DNA of 64,000 bases from Nocardiopsis quinghaiensis (GCF_008638365.1 NZ_ML703337.1:29830-93829), one strand, 5' to 3'; counted from the stretch's first letter, positions 27,594 to 35,742 are shown. Made by a program: numbers and translations. Notes: generated from the letters alone by a model not told the origin.

Positions 27594-28013
27594 ATGTCAC
27601 CGAGCCCACCGAACGGCCCGCCGGCCCCGGAGACATCCCCCAGACGCCCTACCCGTATGCGCAGGTGGCGGCGGCTACGAGCGAGGCTGCGCCTGTTCCG
27701 CAGGCGCATGCACACCCACCCGGCCCTGCGCCTGCCCTGGCGCATCCTCGTGGGGACCGTCGGCACCATCGTGATCCTGGCCGGGCTCATCATGCTGGTC
27801 GTTCCCGGCCCCGGTCTGGCCGCCGTCGTCCTCGGCCTGGTCATCATCAGCACCGAGTTCCGCTGGGCCCGGCGGCTGGTGCGGCCCGCCCAGGTGTGGT
27901 TCCACCGCGCGGAGCGGTACGGGATTCGGCTCAGGAACGACCTCCTCCGACGTGTCCGGGAGCGCAGGTCGGCCCGGCGGCGCACCCTGCCCGACACACC
28001 CTCCGCCGAGTAG
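27594..28013 (+). CDS. PGPGW / TIGR02611 family membrane protein
   Basis: This 139-residue protein has a strongly basic N-terminal region (RMRRWRRLRARLRLFRRRM), two membrane segments (about residues 53-73 and 77-90) joined by the VVPGPGLA turn that defines the PGPGW family, and a basic C-terminus. It is probably a small inner-membrane protein with both ends in the cytoplasm. Function is unknown. The ATG at 27594 is the first after a plausible promoter region; the 60 upstream codons are not protein-like. It ends before a strong hairpin shared with tRNA-Val. Confidence 0.8.
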   Translation: MSPSPPNGPPAPETSPRRPTRMRRWRRLRARLRLFRRRMHTHPALRLPWRILVGTVGTIVILAGLIMLVVPGPGLAAVVLGLVIISTEFRWARRLVRPAQVWFHRAERYGIRLRNDLLRRVRERRSARRRTLPDTPSAE

Positions 28014-28075
28014 AGAACGGTCTCCCGGCGGAGCGGACGTGCGCCCCCCCGTGCCCGCGGGCGCACAAGGAGAGT

Positions 28076-28110
28076 GGGGCCGGGTTCCGTGTGACACGGA
28101 ACCCGGCCCC
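28076..28110. terminator. 16-bp hairpin terminator
   Basis: Bases 28076-28091 pair perfectly with 28095-28110 around a 3-nt loop, followed by TCTT on the plus strand. The hairpin lies between the convergent PGPGW gene and tRNA-Val and probably terminates both. Confidence 0.85.
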
Positions 28111-28119
28111 TCTTCGATG

Positions 28120-28193
28120 TGGGCGATACTGGACTCGAACCAGTGACCTCGTCGGTGTGAACGACGCGCTCTAGCCAACTGAGCTAATCGCCC
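28120..28193 (-). tRNA. tRNA-Val (anticodon CAC)
   Basis: A complete 74-nt cloverleaf is present: GGGCGAT/ATCGCCC acceptor, D-arm GCTC/GAGC, anticodon stem CGTCG/CGACG with loop TTCACAC (anticodon CAC), and T-arm with GGTTCGAGTCC. The discriminator is A and CCA is not encoded. Confidence 0.97.
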
Positions 28194-28669
28194 CCAAACG
28201 CTGTCCTGCCCGCTCTGCGGTTCGGACAAGAAAAACTCTAGCGCATGTCCGAGGGTGGTCGGCGCACGCGGACGCACCCGACGGTTACACCAGTGTGTGA
28301 CAGAGATCACATTACCTTTCCAAAAGGTTCGTGGGAGTGTCTGCTGTCGGGCCCGAACCCTGCAGTGATAGGGAGTTCCAACCCCCACGGCCCCGTCGGG
28401 AAGCACCCTGACATGACCTTCGGGTGACGTGGGACACCCGACATGGGGAAATCTTTGGTTTCTCCTGGTCATTACAGTGACGAAGGATCGTGGAGCCGTG
28501 CAGCGGCGCGCTGGACCCGCTGGGCGGGCAGCGAGACCTCCGGTCCCAATCCCACCAAGAAAGCCTCCGTACTCACGTCATGTTCCGCGGGAAGCCGCGT
28601 TGGAGCGGGTGAGACGGCAACCGACCCGCGCCGCGACAGCAAGGGCGGACGAGAAAAGGTTTGGCGAAC
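28194..28669. other. Regulatory region between tRNA-Val and ssgB
   Basis: This 476-bp region has no supported gene. It carries a perfect Crp-type site at 28296-28311, followed by a small CCTTTCCAAAAGG stem-loop near 28314-28326. It probably contains the ssgB promoter(s) and the tRNA-Val promoter on the other strand. Confidence 0.5.
28296..28311. promoter_or_regulatory. Crp/GlxR-type binding site
   Basis: TGTGA-CAGAGA-TCACA is an exact match to the TGTGA-N6-TCACA consensus of cAMP receptor proteins, including actinobacterial Crp/GlxR. It is 359 bp upstream of ssgB and 103 bp upstream of the tRNA-Val gene on the opposite strand. Confidence 0.6.
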
Positions 28670-29092
28670 ATGAACAGTAGCGACACCACTGCCACCGCCG
28701 AGCTGGGCCTGCGGCTCGTGGTCCCCGAACGCACAGCGGTCCCGTTGGTCGCACGAGTCGACTACAGCGCTGAGGACCCGTACGCGATTCGGGTTGCCTT
28801 CCACACCGGCGAGGACAACCCAGTCGAGTGGATCTTCGCCCGTGAGCTCCTCACGGTCGGCATCGTGCGTCCGGTCGGCGAGGGCGACGTCCGGGTGTGG
28901 CCCTCCAAGGACGACCACGGCGACCGCGGTGTGAGCATCGCGCTCTCCTCCCCCTTCGGTCAGGCCGAGTTCGACACCCAGGTCGCCCCGCTGGCCGAGT
29001 TCCTGCACAAGACCTACGAGATCGTTCCGGCGGGCCAGGAGGGCCAGTTCGTGGACCTCGACGAGGAGATCCAGCAGCACCTCCACTCCTGA
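28670..29092 (+). CDS. ssgB: SsgB-type sporulation/cell-division regulator
   Basis: This 140-residue SsgA-like protein (LGLRLVVPERTAVPLVARVDYSAEDPYAIRVAFHTGEDNPVEWIFAREL, then GEGDVRVWPS and GVSIALSSPFGQAEF) closely follows Streptomyces SsgB. SsgB recruits FtsZ to future septum sites during sporulation-specific division. The family is confined to morphologically complex actinomycetes and is the best clue to the host lifestyle. I prefer the ATG at 28670, because AAAAGG is about ten bases upstream, over a TTG at 28661. It is monocistronic and followed by a hairpin. Confidence 0.92.
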   Translation: MNSSDTTATAELGLRLVVPERTAVPLVARVDYSAEDPYAIRVAFHTGEDNPVEWIFARELLTVGIVRPVGEGDVRVWPSKDDHGDRGVSIALSSPFGQAEFDTQVAPLAEFLHKTYEIVPAGQEGQFVDLDEEIQQHLHS

Positions 29093-29142
29093 GCCCGTGT
29101 TCCCTCCCAGGAGCCGCTAGGGCAGCACGACCGACATGACCT

Positions 29143-29173
29143 GAGGGGCGGCGCGTGACGCGCCGCCCCTCAG
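29143..29173. terminator. Bidirectional terminator between ssgB and aminotransferase
   Basis: GAGGGGCGGCGC (29144-29155) pairs with GCGCCGCCCCTC (29161-29172) with flanking bases also complementary. It separates the convergent ssgB and class IV aminotransferase genes. Confidence 0.8.
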
Positions 29174-29188
29174 CCGTGTACGGGCGTG

Positions 29189-30031
29189 TCAGGGATCGAT
29201 GTCGGCCGCGGAGCGCTCGGCGAACACCGCCATGGCCTTGGCGGTGACCGGGCCGGGCTCCTTGGACACCTCCCGGCCGTCGATGCGCAGGACCGACTGC
29301 ACGTCGCGCCCGGTGGAGGTCAGGAAGGCCTCGGTGATCTCGGGGAGTCGCTCCATGGGGACGTCCTCCTCCTCACCGCCGAACCACTCCAGGACGAGTT
29401 CGCGGGTGATACCCGCCAGCGGCCCGGCCGACAGCGGCGGAGTGACCAGCCTGCCGTCCAGCACCACGAAGACGTTGCTGCCGGTTCCCTCGCACAGGTT
29501 GCCGCTCACGTTGCGGAACACCGCCTCGCTGGCACCGCGCCGCTTGGCGTGGGCCAGGGCGCGCACGTTCTCGGCGTAGGAGGTGGTCTTGAGCCCGGCC
29601 AGGGCACCGAACTCGTTGCGCGGCCAGGGGGCCAGCGCCACGTCGGTGTGCGGGGCGATCCCGGGGAAGGGCCCCAGGGCGACGATGGCCGTCTGGTCGC
29701 CCGGGGCGCGGTCCGAGCCCAGCGGTCCGGCGCCGTCGGTGACGGTGATACGCACCCTGGCGTCGGTCAGGTCGGGGTTGGCCGCCACGGCCTGGGCGAC
29801 TCCGTCGGCGATCAGCCCCAGGTCGGGCTCCGCCATGCCCAGGCCCTCGGCGGAGCGGGCCAGCCGCCTCAGGTGGCGGGTGAGGGCGAACGGGCGGCCG
29901 TCCTGGGCCCGCACCGTCTCGAAGACCCCGTCCCCCACCGTGATCCCGTGGTCGGCCACGGGGATCCGTGCCTCGCTCTCGTCCACGACGGCGCCGCGGC
30001 CGTATCCGGCACCCGCTATCCACACCCTCAT
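29189..30031 (-). CDS. Class IV PLP aminotransferase, aminodeoxychorismate lyase-like
   Basis: This 280-residue PLP fold-type IV protein has the cofactor lysine at about residue 148 (AGLKTTSYAENV), the N-terminal VADHGITVGDGVFETVRA motif and the C-terminal FRNVSGNLCEGTGSNVFVV. Length and motifs fit 4-amino-4-deoxychorismate lyase (PabC), which makes p-aminobenzoate for folate. The related branched-chain or D-amino-acid aminotransferases cannot be ruled out by eye. No pabA/pabB gene is nearby. The ATG at 30031 matches the family start; upstream codons are not conserved in character. Confidence 0.82.
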   Translation of the reverse strand: MRVWIAGAGYGRGAVVDESEARIPVADHGITVGDGVFETVRAQDGRPFALTRHLRRLARSAEGLGMAEPDLGLIADGVAQAVAANPDLTDARVRITVTDGAGPLGSDRAPGDQTAIVALGPFPGIAPHTDVALAPWPRNEFGALAGLKTTSYAENVRALAHAKRRGASEAVFRNVSGNLCEGTGSNVFVVLDGRLVTPPLSAGPLAGITRELVLEWFGGEEEDVPMERLPEITEAFLTSTGRDVQSVLRIDGREVSKEPGPVTAKAMAVFAERSAADIDP

Positions 30032-30414
30032 TTCCAACCCCCAAGTTCTCAGGCGCCCAGGTCGGGCCGGTGTCCACCGATCCTCCCACCTCACCCCCGT
30101 TCCGGGGCCCGCGCTCCCCGTACCCGCCGCCCCCGCGGGTTGGCAAGTCCTGTGACCAGCACCGGCCGCCGGTCCGTTTCCCACGCCGTGCCACAGTGCC
30201 ATCGCGACTGGTCACACGCTTCGACCCCGTGGGCTTCCCGCCCTGGACACGCCGTGGCGGCCGGACAGATAAGTTACGAATGACTATCATCTGGGCAACG
30301 CTTATGCGGGACCGGTGGCAGCCGATCGAACTCCTCCCCCACAGGACGGTCAGCGGCGGCCCGCAGTCCGCGTGTCCCAGTCACGCATCACCAACGGACA
30401 GAGCAAAGAGAGAC
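30032..30414. other. Divergent intergenic region between aminotransferase and roadblock genes
   Basis: No gene is supported in these 383 bp. The region around 30265-30300 is AT-richer and is the likely promoter area of the roadblock gene. No recognised operator was found. Confidence 0.4.
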
Positions 30415-30846
30415 ATGACCCCACCGAGTACCGCCCGCGGAGAGCTCAGCTGGCTGCTGGACGATCTCCTCACCCGTGCCTCCGGGACGCAGCACGCCAT
30501 CGTCCTGTCCACCGACGGCCTCCTCATGGCCACCTCCAGTGAACTGGACCGCCCCGCCGCCGAGCACCTGTCCGCGATCGCCTCGGGGCTGCACAGTCTC
30601 GCGGGCGGAGCCAGCAAGCAGTTCTCGGCGGGCGACATCCGCCAGAGCATCATCGAGATGGACCGCGCCTTCCTCTTCGTGGCCGCGGCCGGAGAGGGCG
30701 CCTGCATGGCGCTGATGTCGGACGCCGACAGTGACGTGGGACTGATCGCCTACGAGATGAACAAGGTGATCGAGAGGGTCGGCCAGTACCTCTCGGCGCC
30801 TCCCCGGCCCGACATGCCCTCCACACCCGCCCAAGTGGAGAAGTAG
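30415..30846 (+). CDS. Roadblock/LC7 domain protein
   Basis: The 143-residue protein has the Roadblock/LC7 fold signature: helical LSWLLDDLLTRASGTQHAIVLSTDGLLMATS and GDIRQSIIEMDRAFLFVAAAGEGACMALMSDADSDVGLIAYEMNKVIERVGQYL. In actinomycetes such proteins (CvnB-like) act as GTPase-activating partners of MglA/CvnD-type small GTPases in conservons, but no histidine-kinase-like, DUF742 or GTPase gene is adjacent, so this is a solitary copy. The ATG at 30415 is preceded by an AGAGAG sequence. It is followed by the tRNA cluster. Confidence 0.85.
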   Translation: MTPPSTARGELSWLLDDLLTRASGTQHAIVLSTDGLLMATSSELDRPAAEHLSAIASGLHSLAGGASKQFSAGDIRQSIIEMDRAFLFVAAAGEGACMALMSDADSDVGLIAYEMNKVIERVGQYLSAPPRPDMPSTPAQVEK

Positions 30847-31003
30847 TTCCCGCCGCCTCGGCGGGTCGTCCACAGGACCTGCCACGGCGGGGCTCGGGAG
30901 TGCTCCGTGGAACCGATTTCGCGCTTGGCCGGGGAATCCGCTAGAGTTCTCAGAGCAGCGAACGGCGCTGACGGGGCAACCCCGAGGCCGCTGGACTCGC
31001 CGC

Positions 31004-31076
31004 GCGGACGTGGCTCAGCTGGTAGAGCATCACCTTGCCAAGGTGAGGGTCGCGGGTTCGAATCCCGTCGTCCGCT
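31004..31076 (+). tRNA. tRNA-Gly (anticodon GCC), copy 1
   Basis: A 73-nt cloverleaf: acceptor GCGGACG/CGTCCGC, anticodon stem TCACC/GGTGA with loop TTGCCAA (anticodon GCC), T-loop TTCGAAT and discriminator T. CCA is not encoded. Confidence 0.97.
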
Positions 31077-31147
31077 CGAACGGTTCGACCCCGTCGCTCC
31101 ATGGGCGGCAGGGTGGTTCCGGCTCCGGGGTCCGCCCCGGTGCGCAC

Positions 31148-31220
31148 GCGGACGTGGCTCAGCTGGTAGAGCATCACCTTGCCAAGGTGAGGGTCGCGGG
31201 TTCGAATCCCGTCGTCCGCT
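31148..31220 (+). tRNA. tRNA-Gly (anticodon GCC), copy 2
   Basis: The sequence is identical to the first tRNA-Gly over all 73 nt, 144 bp downstream. The spacer between the copies is unrelated to the flanks. This is a tandem tRNA duplication that raises gene dosage for GGC/GGU decoding. Confidence 0.97.
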
Positions 31221-31267
31221 CGGAGAGGCCCGCATGGGTGTCACTCGACGACTCCCCATGTCGTTCC

Positions 31268-31339
31268 GGCGGAGTGGCCGAGTGGTTGAGGCAAGGGACT
31301 GCAAATCCCTGCACACGGGTTCGATTCCCGTCTCCGCCT
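31268..31339 (+). tRNA. tRNA-Cys (anticodon GCA)
   Basis: A 72-nt cloverleaf with acceptor GGCGGAG/CTCCGCC, anticodon loop CTGCAAA (GCA) within stem AGGGA/TCCCT, T-loop TTCGATT and discriminator T, the cysteine identity base. CCA is not encoded. Confidence 0.96.
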
Positions 31340-31368
31340 CGTAGCAGGCTTTACCTCGTTTTCCATGA

Positions 31369-31446
<78 letters not shown>

Positions 31447-31541
31447 AGCTTCTGCAGGTCAGGGGCCGTCCAACGGTCCTCTTCAGATTTCACTGGCTTC
31501 GGCTATGGAGAGAATCTGGAGATGATCTTGCATCTCCCCTC

Positions 31542-32747
31542 TCACGAAGCCTTCCGCTCGCCCTCCACAGGGTAGTGCTCACTCAGCCGCGGGACCATCT
31601 CCATCAGCCGATCCCGCTCCCCCGGACTCAGCGCGCGCACGCTCGCCTGGAACCTCTGCTCCAGCGCGGTCAGCACCTGAGCCTTCATCGTCGGGGTCAC
31701 GTGCTCGTAGACGTTGGCCATGCCCGGCATCCGGTGCCCGAGCCGAGCCGCCCGTGCCACCTCCGGGATCCCGTCCTCCGCCAACCACGTGCGGTGGGTG
31801 TGACGTCCCTCATTGAAGGTGAAGCCCGGCAGGATCGGCGTACGCAGCCATCCCAGCTCGCTACTGGAGTCACCGTCCCACGCGGGCCGCCAGAACCGGG
31901 AGCGGAAGTTGCCCCGCCGAAGCATCCCGCCACGGCTACCGGTGAACACCAACCCTTCGCTGTCGGCCACCAGGTCGGTGTAGACCGCTTCGAGGAAGTC
32001 AGGAAGCTGTAGCCAGCGCTTGCCCGCCGGGGTCTTGGGGCGCTTGGCCTTGGACATCTTTCCACCGGACTCGCGCAAAGGTGCGCGCACCGGGACGGCC
32101 CGGTTCACCTCGTCGTACTCATGGGGTTCCAACGCCACCAGCTCCGACCAGCGCGCACCGGTGTAGCCGTCCATCAGCGCCAGCACGAACCCCGCCCGCC
32201 CGAAGGTGTGGTGCAACCGCATCGCCGCCCGCAGCACCTGCACCGGGGTGGCCGTCTGCCGGTCGGCCTCGTAGTCACCGGAGGAGACCCGGACCCCGTT
32301 GCACGGGTTGGCGGGGATGCGGCGGGCGCGCACCGCCACACTGAGGACCGTGGAGAACAGGGCGAAGACCGAGGACACACTCGGTTCGGCCAGCTCCTCG
32401 TGCAGCTCGTTGACCCAGGCCTGGATCTCGATGTGGCTGTTGAAGATGCTGATCAGCGGCCAGTCCTCCCACTGCGGCAACAGATGGGTGTCCAGGTAGG
32501 ACTGGTATTTGGCCCGCGTGGTCTCCGCCAGGCGCGCCTGACCGAACCAGTCTTGAGCGAAGTCACCGAAGGCCATCTCGCAGTCCTGGGGCGAGATCCA
32601 CGTACGGCGCCGCACCTCGGCTTCCTGCTCCTCCGCCCAGTGCAGAGCGGCTTCCTTCGTGTCGAACCCCGACTTGGACCCCCAGGTGCCGTCAGGGCGC
32701 TTGTAGCGGGCTCGCCAGGTCTTGGCGAGCCGTTCGGCGTAAGCCAT
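31542..32747 (-). CDS. Tyrosine-type site-specific integrase
   Basis: The 401-residue protein catalyses integration/excision at the tRNA site. It has an N-terminal AP2-like arm-binding region (WRARYKRPDGTWGSKSGFDTKEAALHWAEEQ, residues 11-41), a SAM-like core-binding domain (about 60-150) and a C-terminal catalytic domain with R (TGARWSELV), K/beta-hairpin, HxxR (GRHTHRTWL), H (RLGHRMPGM) and the nucleophilic Tyr (ANVYEHV). Its 3' end faces the tRNA, the usual polarity for tRNA-integrated elements. It lies 21 bp downstream of the excisionase gene, so the two form an int-xis unit. Confidence 0.94.
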   Translation of the reverse strand: MAYAERLAKTWRARYKRPDGTWGSKSGFDTKEAALHWAEEQEAEVRRRTWISPQDCEMAFGDFAQDWFGQARLAETTRAKYQSYLDTHLLPQWEDWPLISIFNSHIEIQAWVNELHEELAEPSVSSVFALFSTVLSVAVRARRIPANPCNGVRVSSGDYEADRQTATPVQVLRAAMRLHHTFGRAGFVLALMDGYTGARWSELVALEPHEYDEVNRAVPVRAPLRESGGKMSKAKRPKTPAGKRWLQLPDFLEAVYTDLVADSEGLVFTGSRGGMLRRGNFRSRFWRPAWDGDSSSELGWLRTPILPGFTFNEGRHTHRTWLAEDGIPEVARAARLGHRMPGMANVYEHVTPTMKAQVLTALEQRFQASVRALSPGERDRLMEMVPRLSEHYPVEGERKAS

Positions 32748-32768
32748 GCGTACTCCTTGCGTACGTGC

Positions 32769-33086
32769 TCATTCGGACGTTTGCTGGCGGGCGTTCCCGG
32801 ACACGGGGGCGCGGTGTCCGGAGCGGATGATCTGCTCAAGGTCGCTGGAGCTGAAGCGCAGGTGCTTACCGATAAAGGTGCAAGGCACCTGCCGCGCGGA
32901 GGCGCGCTTACGCAGCCAGGACTCGGGGACCCTGAGCAGGGCTGCGGCCTCTTCGGGGGTGAAGACCTCCGGAAGCGGGTCCGCGGCCTTGCCCTGCCGA
33001 CCGCCAGAGCCTGCAGAGTAGCGGCGTTTTCCCTGTTCAGGCGCTCTTCTGCCGTGCTGGTTCGGGGGAACTGTGCCGTCGCTCAT
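32769..33086 (-). CDS. Excisionase / MerR-like helix-turn-helix protein
   Basis: This 105-residue basic protein contains a winged-helix motif (PEVFTPEEAAALLRVPESWLRKRASARQVPCTFIGKHLRFSSSDLEQIIRSG, about residues 40-90) typical of element-encoded excisionases. Its place directly upstream of the integrase supports the role of directing excision. The ATG at 33086 is preceded by GAGAAGGA; longer in-frame starts to 33134 exist but lack a ribosome site. Confidence 0.85.
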   Translation of the reverse strand: MSDGTVPPNQHGRRAPEQGKRRYSAGSGGRQGKAADPLPEVFTPEEAAALLRVPESWLRKRASARQVPCTFIGKHLRFSSSDLEQIIRSGHRAPVSGNARQQTSE

Positions 33087-33179
33087 CCGGTCCTTCTCTC
33101 CCATGCCGCGGCACTGGAGACCGTGCTGTGGCATGCCGTCCTTCCCGGGATCTCCGACGTGTCCTCGTGCATCGGCACC

Positions 33180-34316
33180 TCAGCCGCCTTCGCCGAGAAA
33201 TGCGGCATCAGCCTCCTGGGCGAGCAGGTGCCGCACGGCAGCACACGCCTGCTGTGGCACCACGCCGTTGCCGAGCGCCTGGAGCTGGGCGCTGCGCGGC
33301 AACCCAAGCTCGGAACCGGTCACCCACCCCACGGGCAGGCCCATCATCCACTCGACCAGTGCGGCACTCAGCCGGGGCTGTCCCCGGGTTCCGGTTTCGG
33401 TGGGCGGGGGTGCCGACCATCCGAGCACCGATTCCCATCGACGGATCGCGGGCTCGTATTGGTCCCATGCGTACGCGAACGGCGGGGCTTCGGTGCCGTG
33501 TTGCCGGTGTGCGTACCGATAGCCACGGAGGGCAGTGTGGGGCGCCCGTGTGAATCCCGCTGACGGGGACTTCCTTTGGTGGCGTCGCTGGCCAAGGGGG
33601 TGGGCAGCAGCGGGCTGCCGCTGCGCCTGCGGGTGCTGGTGTGCGCAGTACGGGTGCCTGCGTACGCGGGAGTGTGGGGCGGGTGGCAGAGCACATCGCC
33701 AACTCGCACTTGCCGCTTCTGTCGCGTACGCCGCCGAGGGGCGGACGAACCCCGGTGACCATCGCTGGCGCACGGGGTGGGCAGCAACGAAGACGCGTTC
33801 CCTGCGGTGGCAGGCGCCGACGTCGCTGGCGCGTACGCAACACCAGCTCGCGTCATACCCCGCGCGGGCCAGGTCTGCGAGTACGCGGTCGAGTCCTCTG
33901 CCCCGCCAGCGCAGGGCAGCCACGTTCTCCAGTACGAGCAGGTGCGGTCGTAGATGGCGAACGGCGTCCATGACGTGGTGCCACACACCTGAGCGTGTTC
34001 CTTTCTCGATCCCACTGCCTGGGCCGGCTGAGCTGACGTCTTGGCAGGGGAAGCCTGCGGTGATCACATCGGGGCGTTCCACCGTCGGCCAGCGCACCGT
34101 CGTCAGGTTCCCGAGATTGGGGACGTCGGGGAATCGGTGCGTGAGCAGCCGGGTGATGTGGGAGTCGTGATCGGCTGTCCAGAGCAAACGGGCGTTGCCG
34201 TCCAGCGCCGCGGCCACACCCATGTCCAGACCGGCATAGCCCGTGCACAGGGAGCCGATCGAGACCGTGGCGGCGTCAGGGGTTGCGGACGGGCGCGGCA
34301 GCAAGGTCGCGGTCAT
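33180..34316 (-). CDS. C5-cytosine DNA methyltransferase with an internal shifted-frame segment
   Basis: The frame encodes 378 residues with C5-MTase motif I (SIGSLCTGYAGLDMG), catalytic motif IV (VITAGFPCQDVSSAG), motif VI (LVLENV), motif VIII and the C-terminal motifs IX-X (WMMGLPVGWVTG, LQALGNGVVPQQ). Between about 33500 and 33788 the continuous frame reads low-complexity His/Arg/Pro sequence. The +1 frame there encodes LLPTPCASDG and LLPTPLASDATKGSPRQ, repeated LLPTP motifs known from actinobacterial and actinophage homologues. Two compensating frameshifts therefore appear to replace the target-recognition region. The gene starts within the stop of the upstream PAPS-reductase-like gene (ATGA). 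Activity as written is doubtful. Confidence 0.75.
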   Translation of the reverse strand: MTATLLPRPSATPDAATVSIGSLCTGYAGLDMGVAAALDGNARLLWTADHDSHITRLLTHRFPDVPNLGNLTTVRWPTVERPDVITAGFPCQDVSSAGPGSGIEKGTRSGVWHHVMDAVRHLRPHLLVLENVAALRWRGRGLDRVLADLARAGYDASWCCVRASDVGACHRRERVFVAAHPVRQRWSPGFVRPSAAYATEAASASWRCALPPAPHSRVRRHPYCAHQHPQAQRQPAAAHPLGQRRHQRKSPSAGFTRAPHTALRGYRYAHRQHGTEAPPFAYAWDQYEPAIRRWESVLGWSAPPPTETGTRGQPRLSAALVEWMMGLPVGWVTGSELGLPRSAQLQALGNGVVPQQACAAVRHLLAQEADAAFLGEGG

Positions 34317-35182
34317 CGGATACCGCCCCCGTCCACCGGTGCGTCGGGGCCGCGACCGTGGCATGCCCACGGCACGCACCCACCCAGGGCGGTATCGGGG
34401 CCGGTGCTCAGATCGGCTTGGTCCAGGGGGACGCGGTCGGGGTGGAGGTAGTAGAGGGTGCCGGGCGGCATGCCGAGCTGTGGGGCCTCAGGGTGGTCGT
34501 GCCGCAGGGTGGCATCCACCGCGACCGCTTCGGCAAACGCTGCCGAGTCGGTGTACCGCAGGCGTGCCCAGCCATGGTTGGACCGGTGAGGGCATGCCAC
34601 ACATGCCATATCCGGTCCGTCCTCCAGCCCGTGGTGGTGCAGGAGCGCCCGGCAGTCTCGACTCGTCCACCCGATGTCGACCAAGGGCCGGCGGAAGAGG
34701 ACGTAGCGCGGACCCGTGGGCAGAGGGAAACGGACGTGTTCGAGACCGGCCCCTGTGGCGCATTCGGCCACGACCCCGCCGGGGACCGGGTTGGAGCGGG
34801 GGTAACCCAACAAACGGCGGATGCGGTGGGTCAGGGCCACCGCTGTGCTGCGTGCGCAGCCCTCGGGAAGCCGTCCGGGAGCGCCATCCGGGTGGAGGGC
34901 GAACAACGGAAGCGGGCAGAGAGCGCCGCCGGGGTTGAGGGTGCGGTGGGCGATCGGTGCGGTCTTGACGGGTTCCCAGCCCATGGCGGCCTGGAGCGCG
35001 ACACGTCGTAGGCGCTCCAGCATGCGGTAGCCGGTGGGCGGGTACCACCCGGTGTCGGGTATGAGCACTGCGTCGAAGGGGGGCAGCGCCCGGTGGGCGG
35101 CCAGAATGAGCAGGGCGGTGGCTCCAGGGCTGCTGTCCAGCAGCAACACTCGCAGCCTCGGCCGTGGGGTTCGTGGTCTCAT
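34313..35182 (-). CDS. PAPS-reductase/DndC-like PP-loop family protein
   Basis: The 289-residue protein resembles the phage and element-borne phosphoadenosine-phosphosulfate reductase family: FDAVLIPDTGWYPPTGYRMLERLRRVA after the nucleotide loop, PLVDIGWTSRDCRALLHHHG, and the cysteine motif MACVACPHRSNHGWARLR followed by HPDRVPLDQADLS. The usual SGGKDS nucleotide loop is degenerate (LLDSSPGATALLIL), so ATP pyrophosphatase activity is uncertain. Its last four bases overlap the start of the cytosine methyltransferase, implying coupled expression and perhaps a joint DNA-modification role, an inference. It is the upstream gene of that pair. Confidence 0.72.
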   Translation of the reverse strand: MRPRTPRPRLRVLLLDSSPGATALLILAAHRALPPFDAVLIPDTGWYPPTGYRMLERLRRVALQAAMGWEPVKTAPIAHRTLNPGGALCPLPLFALHPDGAPGRLPEGCARSTAVALTHRIRRLLGYPRSNPVPGGVVAECATGAGLEHVRFPLPTGPRYVLFRRPLVDIGWTSRDCRALLHHHGLEDGPDMACVACPHRSNHGWARLRYTDSAAFAEAVAVDATLRHDHPEAPQLGMPPGTLYYLHPDRVPLDQADLSTGPDTALGGCVPWACHGRGPDAPVDGGGIR

Positions 35183-35587
35183 CGCGTGGTCGGCCGGTGT
35201 CGAACGCCTCTACCTATCAAGAGGACCTAGGGACCCGATTTCGCTCACGTGGCGGCAGACAATGCGTACGCAAGACCTTCGCTGGGTGAGGTGCCCAAGC
35301 AGGACGACTCCGTAGTCGAGCTGAGGCCACTCCTGCAGGCAGGAAAAGGGCCGACGATAGATCCGGAACCGGAGCGGCCACAAGAACGAGAAACAGCTCC
35401 ATCTCACATACCAACAGGTACGAGGGCTCCTTCTACAGGTGCGGAGACAAGCTCAAGCCCGAGTCATTTGACAGCGGATTACCCCGTAGACGCGGACAAG
35501 AGCCCTCGCATCTCTCCGAGATACCTGCGTGCTTACCTCCACAGATGCGGGCACGAGAGCCGCGACCGATAGGAGTGTTGAAGTTGT

Positions 35588-35656
35588 GTTGAGCGCAGCG
35601 GGGATGTCAGTGGAAACGCAGCCAACTTGTCAGTGGTCGGCGCAGTGAAGATGTCA
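35588..35656. repeat. Upstream box and TGTCA iterons of pentapeptide gene 1
   Basis: A 22-bp box (35588-35609, starting GTTGAGCGCAGCG and ending TGTCA) is followed by TGTCA at 35628 and 35652, spaced 23 and 24 bp apart. The array ends 86 bp before the ATG. The same layout recurs before gene 2, again with the last TGTCA starting 91 bp before the ATG. Confidence 0.75.
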
Positions 35657-35730
35657 GGGCCGCGCAAGCCAGTCCTGATGTAGAGAGTGACCAGGTTCGG
35701 CCAGGTGCCTATGCCCCGTCGTCGGCTGGC

Positions 35731-35736
35731 TACGGT
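35731..35736 (+). promoter_or_regulatory. -10 element of leaderless pentapeptide gene 1
   Basis: TACGGT ends six bases before the ATG, which places the transcription start at the start codon; no Shine-Dalgarno is present. The same geometry is found at the three paralogues (37531-37536, 46525-46530 and 59773-59778). Confidence 0.6.
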
Positions 35737-35742
35737 CGCCCT

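Larger units (their letters stand above)
35183..35742. other. Intergenic region upstream of first pentapeptide gene
   Basis: These 560 bp are less GC-rich than their surroundings. A 107-codon frame (35249-35572) has no ribosome site and no recognisable domain and is not called. The last 155 bp hold the TGTCA repeat array and the promoter of the pentapeptide gene. Confidence 0.5.

Noticed and set aside
28120..28193. tRNA-Val(CAC) as the second attachment site of the element
   Set aside because: It shares the acceptor and part of the T-arm with tRNA-Val(GAC), but it is a complete tRNA with its own anticodon on the other strand, left of the integrase end, and differs within the T-stem.
35249..35572. 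107-codon plus-strand ORF upstream of the first pentapeptide gene
   Set aside because: No ribosome binding site, no recognisable domain, and it ends just before the repeat array. It is open probably by chance in a moderately GC-rich gap.
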